Part shown: one piece after another, positions 56,303-64,000 of the stretch
Position numbering within the stretch: position 1 is the stretch's first letter
Layout of the letters: each line of letters starts with the position of its first letter
Source of the DNA: Megalopta genalis
Taxonomy: Eukaryota > Arthropoda > Insecta > Hymenoptera > Halictidae
Assembly (NCBI RefSeq): GCF_051020955.1
Contig: NC_135021.1
Span: 15,047,962-15,111,961 of the forward strand
Length of the DNA stretch: 64,000 nucleotides
Direction of reading: 5' to 3'
Notes under the pieces: generated by a model
What the model saw: only the letters and a program-made list of their open reading frames with translations
Told to the model about the DNA's origin: nothing
The model's database searches: none
Program-made: the position numbers and the translations under genes

Positions 56303-58434
56303 TTCAAATCCTCTGCATAAACTTTTACCTCGCGAGACCATAAATTGACGCGACAATATTCAAAGAGAAGGTGTTGTAAGATTGTTGTGTGCATTTTATA
56401 GAACAGAAATAAGGAATCAGACGACAGTGGACTTGTGCGAGCGGCCACTTTCGAGAGCAGATTTATCGTCTATGCAGGTGATAATAGCACTCGACGTTCC
56501 AGTGCAGCGGAGTTGACGATGAAAGGCGCCTACCTCGTTCGATTAGGCTGCCTGTAAATTTCGTTCAAGGCGTGGGACCGTGCGAATAAAATCCGGAAAG
56601 TTTGTACCGCGGCGTTGCGCCGCAATTATCGTGCCCCTGTTTAGGGAAACGCATATTACATTTTAGCATCGAGTGCAATCTAGAATTATTTACTGCCAAT
56701 TTGTCGCGCGGACTTTTCCTTGCGAAACTGTGTTTATCTGCATTCTCGATCGGATGAAATGCGGTATTGTGCAAAAACTCTTGCACAATACCACACCGCG
56801 CTATTCATAGAAAATTCAGGATCTACGTGTCTGTTCCGCGATTTAACTGTAACATGTACTTTGTCTTCGGACGGATAATACAGGCTAAATCATTTCTGGC
56901 ACGATTAATTACGAACCGCGCAAAGTTTCCTCGCTCTGACTATAGCGATTCGTTAGCTCTTAACGGTCCAACGCAGCCATATATGTGCGCGGCAAGAATC
57001 AATAAAACCGTATAACCCGGCAGGAAACTATGAAAGAATAGACACGGTGATTCCGATGAAGATATATCAATGAATTTTTATTGAAAAAATAAATATCTCT
57101 TTTTCTGTATTTGATATAAAAATCTGTAGTACATCATTTCTCTTCGTATGAAAAGTAGCTTGGAATCGAAGGTATGCGAACTTGAAATACTTCTGATCTG
57201 CTAAGAGTTAACAATAAACCCTCCATAGCTGTCAAAATGATCAGATTCACAGTCTTTGTTTTGAAGTCGCTGAAATTACAAAGGCTTTGCCATAAATTGA
57301 TGGTTTAAATGACGGTTTTTTTTTTAAATGATTGGCCAAATTTCTTAAACCTAGCCTACATTATAAGGAAACCAGCGAAAGCTTTTAGTCATTATTAGTA
57401 ATTTGTGAAGCTCGACAGTGTTAATGACAACGCCAATTGAACGCGTTAAATGACGAAAATCGAGCCGAGAAATTTCCCGAAAACCAATGTGATTTAATAA
57501 ACCAAACTAAAACTGGGGACTTAAAATTTATCGTAGTGAAAGATATTTTAACGTCTTCGCATTCCAAGCATCCTAATAAAATTCTAAAGTTAGTCTTATA
57601 TGAAACCAACGCGGCACTAAACGCGATAAAGTTCTCGGCCAGCGCAACAATGCGATTAAGATAATAGTTGCAATCGCACGGTCCGATTTTCCGCAAAGCC
57701 GCCAAGAAAAGTGCGCGGAGCGCGGCGGAGTCACCGTCGACTCGGTAATTGTTCTTATCGGCGTAACGAACTGACCGCGAGATAGGAATCGCTTGAGACC
57801 GTAAAAAGTCGCGCGACTTAATTATATCGAGCCAGCCCTTCGCCGGCCGAAGGGAACCGCCATAATCTCGCGTGCTGCACAACGAGCTCGCGTCCCGAAG
57901 TGACTGAAAATTACATAAATTGAGAGCGCATTAGAAGTCTCATTAAGATGCGATGGCTGCGGCGGATTATCGCGCGTATCCCGTGTTCAGCCGGCTGGTT
58001 ACTTAGGTTCGCGCGCCAGCAACTCGGGCCATAATCGCCGGGGCCGAGCGGCAAAGGGTCGCCGCCGAGGAACCTTATTTTTTTCTCGTTAAATCTCATT
58101 CACACCCGTGTAAACCCCGCGGTCATAAGCGGCGAGAGCCTTGCTTCCTCACCACCGCGTCGACACGGCCTGATTCGTAATTACGCGTCGATGCTTCAAG
58201 AATCCGACGGTGTCAAAAGCGCTTCAAACAGAACAAGACAAATTATGCGAACCCTAGTTGCCCCGACCCTCGCCGGCGACCCCCGAATTACCAGAAATTA
58301 ACGCGTATCGTTTCCCCAAAGCGGTCGCTCTTGTGTTTCCCGGACTCGCGGCCGACAAATTTGCGGACCTCTGCGCGATTTCGAATTACGTTAAATCGCA
58401 TGGAATGACTATAAGCACCACGCGGCCTTTGCGT
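56303..58434. other. Non-coding stretch
   Basis: Mixed composition. A 153-codon minus-strand ORF (57421-57882) is the longest here; its sequence has no recognisable domain, no signal peptide and is overlapped by a plus ORF. 57900-58130 is CpG-rich and non-repetitive. No gene called. Confidence 0.4.
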
Positions 58435-58993
58435 TTAACCCTTAAATGCATGATTTTTTGTCTTGAATTCTAAAAAATTGTTTTTTCTATAGGAATGTAG
58501 TCATAGGTTACGTAAAGAATAAATAAAAAAATTTAGGTAATAATATCGAGTATTTATTTTGAAAAAAAGTTGTATGTAGACTTTTGGCAACAATATGCGT
58601 TTATTACTAAAATTATTGTGGACGTAAACAAATGGTCATGTATTTATATTATCTATTAGTATAGGAATTTTCACATTATTTATAAATGCAATGCAGCAAA
58701 GCAATTGCGATTTTTGTTGTGACACAAAGCAACCTCGCATTTGATGCACTCAGTCCGTGAAACTCGAAAAAAGAAAATATCTCTCCGAGTAACACATCGA
58801 AGGTTATCACCCACCACATTCAAATGTCAAAAAACATGTAACTTACTCGCCAAAAGCAATGTCAAGTCTTTTATTTCACACATGGTCTATTGTTATCAAC
58901 GTGTGTTCGGAAACGCAGATACTCAGGTTTTTGAATAAAATTAAGTGGAACTGGAATGTAGACAATTGGCAACAATATACATTTAAGGGTTAA
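58435..58993. mobile_element. TTAA-type element (family D), 559 bp
   Basis: Bounded by TTAA at 58435-58438 and 58990-58993. Terminal repeats are CCCTTAAATGCATG on the left and, reversed, CCCTTAAATGTATATTG on the right. The phrase GTAGAC...TTGGCAACAATAT occurs near both ends (58577 and 58957). A cysteine-containing stretch in the middle might be worn transposase tail sequence, but it is too degraded to assign. The piggyBac-type target site is the basis of the call. Confidence 0.72.
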
Positions 58994-59769
58994 TTCGCTC
59001 TGCCTCGGTCACGCTTCGACCATCCTATTTCGCAGATTTTTCGTTTATCGCGTTAGGTCGATCGTTTATACTGCGAGCAGAAATGCTTGCGGCTTCTTCC
59101 AGGGGTTTAAGGACATCTGCCAGGTTCTGGAGGAAATCCTTTCAAATAATCATAATTTATTAATTTAAAAAAATTTATTATAATAATAAAAAAAATTATA
59201 TTATAGTAATAATTATATATTATAATAATAAAAAAAAATAATTTAGTAATTAAAAAAATATTTATTTATGTATTTAATTACTTGTATTTATTTATTATTA
59301 TGTAGAGAAGTGTCTGATCTTGGAGCAATTAACAGTCGTGTCTTGGTCAACGAATTTCGTTATAAAGGCAGACTTCAATATTTTAATATCGATAGAAATG
59401 ATCAACTGGATGCAGAGAGTCAATTAACTGCAGCAGTATCCTATACAAGCGTCACTAGGGAATTCAACAAATTCAATTGAGTAAACATCATCCTTACACG
59501 CAAACATTTTCCGAACATTCACCGCGACACGTTGAATGAATTCACATTTCTCTGAGCAAATGCAGTGGGTGTGAAAAGTTTTCGGACACCTTTTAAAACC
59601 GTATTTCAAACGTTCCAAACTTTGTAAACCTTTTAAATTTTTTAAACGTTGTTAACTTTCAGAACTTTCCAAATTTCTGCAACCTTTTTGAAACTGTACT
59701 GAACGACTTGAATTTTGTTTAGTTGATAAAAGGACAATGTCTACCGAAAAGTGTTTGTTGTCATTCCAA
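58994..59769. other. Non-coding stretch
   Basis: 59150-59290 is an A/T-only low-complexity tract. No gene, RNA or transposon end recognised in the rest. Confidence 0.5.
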
Positions 59770-59935
59770 TTAACACGTTGAGCGCCACGCGAATTCTTAA
59801 GGAAATCCCCGCCAGGCCACGCGCGTTTTTAGTTTTATATCATATTTTACACTGTCAGCCACCGGTGGTTGACGCGGCCTAAACGGAAAGTTCACTATCA
59901 GCCACCGATGGCTGGCGTGACACTCAACGTGTTAA
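59770..59935. mobile_element. TTAA-type MITE (family C), short copy
   Basis: TTAACACGTTGAGCGCCACG on the left and GGCGTGACACTCAACGTGTTAA-type sequence on the right are inverted repeats with TTAA at both edges. It carries two copies of a TCAGCCACCGGTGG-type palindromic word. It is 100 bp shorter than the copy at 27775-28040 and shares mainly its ends. Confidence 0.7.
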
Positions 59936-60984
59936 TAACAAAATTAAGACAAAGTATTTCAGTCATTGTTCAGTGGACCAGTCCCTCTGACATCTCGAAA
60001 AATTCGAGTCGTTTAGCGAAGTCGATTAATTTTGAAAAACTCGCGCCGTTCTAAAAGCTGTCCGAAGACATTTCATATTGACTGCATAAAGTTTCGCTGT
60101 CCAGTTATACGGCTAAGAATTCCGTCACGATAAAAATAGTGGGAGGACAGAGACCCGGAGAGGACGCGGCGTGTAACCGCGGGGCAACCGGGCGCAAAAG
60201 GGACGCCGAGCGATCGAGAGAGGATTAATTAAAAAGCATATGGCTCCCTTAAAAATATAAGGTGGGCGGTGCTTTGCGCAATTTGCAAACAAGGCCGCGT
60301 ATCGGCGGGCCGGGTCAAAGGGGAGAAGGAACGTGGATGGATGGCGAAGAAGACGAGGAGAGAAACCGGAGAAAGGGAGGGACGGCCCGTGCAAGCGGAA
60401 AGGGAGATTTTGTTCTCAGGGGAGTAGTCAAAGTAACGTCGCCCTTGTCACGACGATCCGGGCATCAAACAAACTGATGCTCTCCGACGTCGACCGACGT
60501 GTATTATAGTGTGCCCGGGCAGCCTCGCCTCGCGTCGCGGCGCGTCGATTGCGATCTCGGGACGAGGGTGCCGAAACAAACAGGCCAAAACTAGTCGATC
60601 GTGGTTCCGATAGGCGATCGGCTGCGAATCGAAGCCCCTACAACTAATTGCCAGCTTGTTTTCTAGATACATTCGAACATTTTCAACCACTCGTTTTGTT
60701 AACACTCTTTACGGGATCACTTTGATTTCGCTTCTTTTTCTTGTACGCCTTCCTATTACTTGCGGAAATTAGTTTATAGTAATTTTTTCTTATCGCATCT
60801 TCTTTTATGAAGTCTTTTTAAGGGGGGTGGGGGTATATTTTACGGTATCAGGAGCTACCTGAAAGATGAATCAATTCAATTCAAGTCGTAATTTATGAAC
60901 ATACAACAAATTTTTGTCAAAAATCCTACGATTCCAAACTGGAGCCATTTTGTTCAGTGTAATCATGCTAAGAACATTGAGCTT
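59936..60984. other. Non-coding stretch
   Basis: GC-rich at 60120-60620. ORFs of 71-89 codons on opposite strands overlap. No gene or repeat recognised. Confidence 0.45.
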
Positions 60985-61060
60985 CGCAGCAGAGCTCTCG
61001 GATTTACGGAACAAATGACGGATATCTCCATAGTGGAGCTAACGTAGCGCTAAGGGTTAA
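60985..61060 (-). mobile_element. Terminus of the AGCGCTCCG piggyBac family
   Basis: GGATTTACGGAACAAATGAC followed by GGAGCTAACGTAGCGCTAAG and GGTTAA matches the ORF-start-side end of the elements at 17901-18747 and 20205-21103, including the subterminal GGAACAAATGAC word. Only this end remains. Confidence 0.65.
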
Positions 61061-62248
61061 GGACATGAGAATCTCGATTGATAGTAAGACCATTTTCACA
61101 CGTTTCTCAAGAGCATCGACGTACCAATGAATCAAATGGAGCTATTTAAAAAACGGGAGAACACAGTGCTTAGGACATTCTTCTCGGAGAACTAGACAAC
61201 GTATCAAGGACATGAATACTGAGAAGAATGAATGGCCTATCCTAATTATTTGGTAGATGTGCACCAATGACGTCGCCAATATCGCGACGCTCGTCTTCAA
61301 AGAGAATACAGAAACTTATTTGACTATGATTCGGCATAACTTTATTGGCATCGAATAGGGCCACGAATCCAAGTTACAGACTGGCCATGATTCCGTCGAA
61401 TTTCATTGGCATCTAATGGAATCATCAGCGAAGCACCCTGTGTCCAGCCAGGCTCGATTCAAAGCCGAAATCCTGCTGACCGATTAATCAGCCGCCGCAG
61501 GAAATTCCTCCGCGGCCATTGTGGCTGCGGGACCCGGCGTGGGCGGATGGCCGGTTGAGAAATGGTACCTGGCCCCGATTTCCTAGCGTTCGCTCTGCTC
61601 GCGGCTCGTCGTCCCTCCCCCTTTCTCCCCCCGGGCTGCTCACGGCGTTGTTCGAGGACACCGCGAGGCCGGTAATCTCCGAGTTACGTTTTCGTTGCGG
61701 CGACCACAATGGCCACTCTCCGGCTCGTGGTCCCTCCGCGCTTTTAGCGGCAATCTAGCGACTATGTGTGCGACGCGTAGCAAAGCGACGCAACGCGGCC
61801 ACGGGCTCTGCCCGCTCGCTGAATGCCGCACGCACACCGAGCGTGCGAGCACCGCGAGCTGCTGCGCCTCTTCTTTGTGCCACGCTCAAAGAGCACAATG
61901 TCCATAGTCCCCGGCCGACAATGGCCTCTCCGCAACTGGTTAATATCAAGGTTGTTTGAAGGGTAGAGGCCGCGAACGGAATCCGCGGTGCTGGACCATA
62001 GTGCCGGGCCAGCGCGCGATTGTCCTTCGACATCGAGAACCATCTCTCTCTCGGAGATGATCGGCCTTGCGACTTCGGGAATTGGGCTTTTGTTTTGGGA
62101 ACAAGTTTAAGATAATCCTTGGACATGAATTGTTGGAATATCCTGATCGATGCTAATGAATTTATAGAGGGTGAATACACGGTGAACGATCGCTTGCTTT
62201 TCGTGTTATTATTGTGGAACGATGCTAATAGAAAACGTATTCTGACTT
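61061..62248. other. Non-coding stretch with GC-rich island
   Basis: AT-rich to about 61450, then CpG-rich to 62050. ORFs up to 141 codons overlap in four frames of the GC-rich part and carry no domains. It could be a promoter island but no splice or start evidence supports a gene. Confidence 0.4.
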
Positions 62249-62249
62249 A

Positions 62250-62618
62250 CACAGGGTGTCCCTAAAATGTCTCGCAATACGAAAGTGGCGAGTTCCTCAG
62301 GTCATTCGAAGCAACTTTTTCCTTTACAAAAATTTTCTCCGAAGCACCGTTAACGAGTTATTAACGAAAAACAGTGACCAATGAGAGGCGAGCTCGGCTG
62401 GCGCGAGGCGACCGAGCCAATGAGCGGAACTGGGCTTCGTGCGCTGGCTGGCTGGGCCGCCTCGCGTCAGCCGTACTCGATTCTTATTGGTCACTGTTTT
62501 TCGTTAATAACTCGTTAACGGTGCCTCGGAGAACATTTTTGTAAAGGAAGAAGTTGCTTCAAATGATCCGAGGAATCCGCCATTTCCGGATTGCGAGACA
62601 TTTTTGAGACACCCTGTA
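62250..62618. mobile_element. CAGGGTG-type foldback element
   Basis: ACAGGGTGTCCCTAAAATGT on the left and ACATTTTTGAGACACCCTGT on the right are inverted repeats, followed inward by complementary blocks: GCAATACGAAAGTGGCGAGT with a worn partner, TTTACAAAAATTTTCTCCGA with GAGAACATTTTTGTAAAGGA, and GTTATTAACGAAAAACAGTG with CACTGTTTTTCGTTAATAAC. Arms of about 140 bp surround a GC-rich loop of about 110 bp. Right flank is TA; the left shows TACACAGG. No ORF. Confidence 0.82.
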
Positions 62619-62884
62619 TACAATGGCGATCGTGTTCACTTAAACGGTACACTTGAGGTCACACGAAGATCGGGGTTAGGTTGTTATTGGGTCGACCAAG
62701 AAGTCTTGTCGTAGCTATTTCTGACTGAAAGGGATGCGTAGAACGATGATTGGTTCATTGGTGTCCATTTAAATAGTACTTCAAATCACATGAAGATCAC
62801 GGTATAGCTCAAGGTTCGCCGAAGTCTTGTCGCATCTTTCAAGCTTTGGCGTGCAATGTTACCTTATTGAATCAAGTTCTGTGA

Positions 62885-63440
62885 GCACATCGTGATTTAT
62901 TCATTTGTTTATTTATTTATTCATTTATTAATGCTTCAGACCAAATGGTTTGTTTAGCAAATACAGGGTTGTTACGTGTACAAATGTTCGACATTACTAA
63001 CTGTTAGTTTCTATAGTCTTACGGAACATTGTTTAAGAAAATTATAAATTACTTATAGTCTCTTGATATCGGTATTACATAAGAAGGAACTAATGCAAAG
63101 AGGAAAGTGGTAATTGTGCTTGAGAAGCTTCGTTTCTAGCGCAATACGTTCTCATAATCTGGACATTGCCATATAACATGGTTCAAGTTTTGGAATTTCG
63201 TTCCGCACTGGCAAGCGCTGTCGGCTATAAAATTAGCACACCATGATGTAAGATCGTAATTAATGTTCTTCTGTTATCAATAGACAGCCGATCTTTATGT
63301 AAAATAAGAAGTGTCTGCATCGCTTGTAAGAAACAGTGGCCAATCAGAAGTTTCTGTCTACCTTTAACGATCTTGCTAAATTCAGAATGACGCATCGACG
63401 TCCTTAAATTCCTGTAATCCTTTGAATAAATGCATAACAT
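62885..63440 (-). pseudogene. LINE retrotransposon 3' end with ORF2 tail
   Basis: On the minus strand one frame (from 63440) contains KGRQKLLIGHC, the R..GH-type motif near the C-terminus of many LINE ORF2 proteins. After a frameshift near 63228 the reading continues as ACQCGTKFQNLNHVIWQCP (about 63137-63227), the C.CG...H..W.C zinc-knuckle-like motif that follows the reverse transcriptase in jockey/R1-related LINEs. A stop, roughly 200 bp of 3' untranslated sequence with a small hairpin, and a TAAATAAA tail (62890-62930) follow. The copy is 5'-truncated and frameshifted. Clade assignment is uncertain. Confidence 0.75.
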
Positions 63441-63911
63441 ACCGAAAAGAAAACTGGCAGAAGATCGTGGTCAACTCGATAAGAGTGTCAAGATTGGACC
63501 TGACTTCAAGGTTCGCGTTCACGGTAGACGCGAACTGATCACTCGCCTAAGTTCGGTCGAAATTGACGCGCGGTTCGGATCCAAGGCTCTTTGTCACAAA
63601 GTCTCGCCCGCGAAGAATGATCCGCCGAAAGAAAGGGAGAAAGAGGGGGGGCAAGGTGGTATCACGACGTTCGCACGAGGCTCACCCTAATGCTTTAAGC
63701 TCCTTGGGCCGGGGAACGCGGGCGTGCATGCGTGCGAGAGACTAATGCACCGCCGGTAGCACAATGCCGTCGTCGTGGCCGCGATGAATGTGAGCATTAA
63801 ATGATTATAGCCAGGGATTTGTACGAACAAATGGATGACAATGGTAACGCGTCGCCTCGCGACCGAGTGCAGGCTCGTTTGCCGCCGCCGTGGCGTGGCC
63901 TTGGCTGATGC

Positions 63912-63942
<31 letters not shown>

Positions 63943-64000
63943 CTGAACCTCCTCTCGGCGTGCTGCCTCCGGTAATTAAGGGCTGGCTATTGTCTCGAAT
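63441..64000. other. Non-coding stretch at window end
   Basis: GC-rich. ORFs of 60-86 codons in two frames at 63430-63745 have no domain. A CTG/GATGCT-type trinucleotide repeat lies at 63904-63943. A gene may begin beyond the edge, but nothing here shows it. Confidence 0.4.
63904..63943. repeat. GCT trinucleotide repeat
   Basis: About thirteen GCT or GAT/GTT-variant triplets. The plus frame would read a short leucine run and stop. Confidence 0.92.

Noticed and set aside
57421..57882. 153-codon minus-strand ORF
   Set aside because: No recognisable domain or homology; sequence crosses composition changes and a plus-strand ORF overlaps. Cannot be told from chance.
58741..58938. Transposase tail encoded in the family D element
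   Set aside because: The 65-codon ORF has some cysteines but not the spacing of a piggyBac tail, and the other strand is riddled with stops.

Overview
The window looks like non-coding animal DNA, most likely from an insect and plausibly a hymenopteran (ant, bee or wasp). The basis is CpG-rich GC islands alternating sharply with AT-rich stretches, many short non-autonomous DNA transposons with TTAA or TA target sites, abundant microsatellites, and no dense gene arrangement of bacterial type. The species call is an inference from texture only.

I find no convincing complete host protein-coding gene, tRNA, rRNA or CRISPR array in the 64 kb. The only coding sequence I can assign to families is transposon-derived: two internally deleted piggyBac-type transposase ORFs (17998-18615 on the minus strand, 20378-20926 on the plus strand) and the decayed 3' end of a LINE reverse-transcriptase ORF (about 62885-63440, minus). 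Two weak host-gene candidates are recorded: a 73-codon ORF with a signal-peptide-like start at 16855-17076, and a possible first exon ending at a strong splice donor near 35413. The window is therefore best read as a gene desert or the inside of a very large intron. GC-rich islets, such as 880-1130, 6990-7350, 15900-16120, 42330-42680, 47090-47340 and 51140-51480, have the look of regulatory DNA.

Layout. 1-6800: TTAA-type MITEs of one family, pogo-like fragments, a 107-bp dispersed duplication and an AAT microsatellite. 7.8-8.2 kb: a 119-bp tandem triplication. 9.5-9.9 kb: a diverged duplication. 13.1-14.4 kb: a GC-rich island. 14.46-15.10 kb and 24.58-25.28 kb: foldback MITEs amplified into tandem hairpin arrays. 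17.6-21.3 kb: a large inverted structure in which two piggyBac derivatives face each other and share outer flanks made of 51-bp tandem repeats. 25.9-26.3 kb: a degenerate satellite. 29.5-30.1 kb: a nearly perfect 185-bp triplication. 31-37 kb: palindromic elements with CAGGGTG ends, one carrying a nested MITE, around the possible first exon. 37.5 kb: a long GA tract. 40-50 kb: scattered MITEs, a rotated inverted repeat at 46 kb and a 32-bp array at 48 kb. 53.0-56.3 kb: a 2-kb array of an 18-bp unit followed by 12/24-bp and 44-bp arrays interleaved with MITE ends. 58-64 kb: further TTAA elements, a CAGGGTG foldback element and the LINE 3' end.

The unifying theme is repeat biology: at least five TTAA-flanked (piggyBac-like) families, several TA-flanked families (including one with termini TAGACTGCGGATTTTATGCA found at several loci), and repeated local conversion of such elements into tandem satellite-like arrays.
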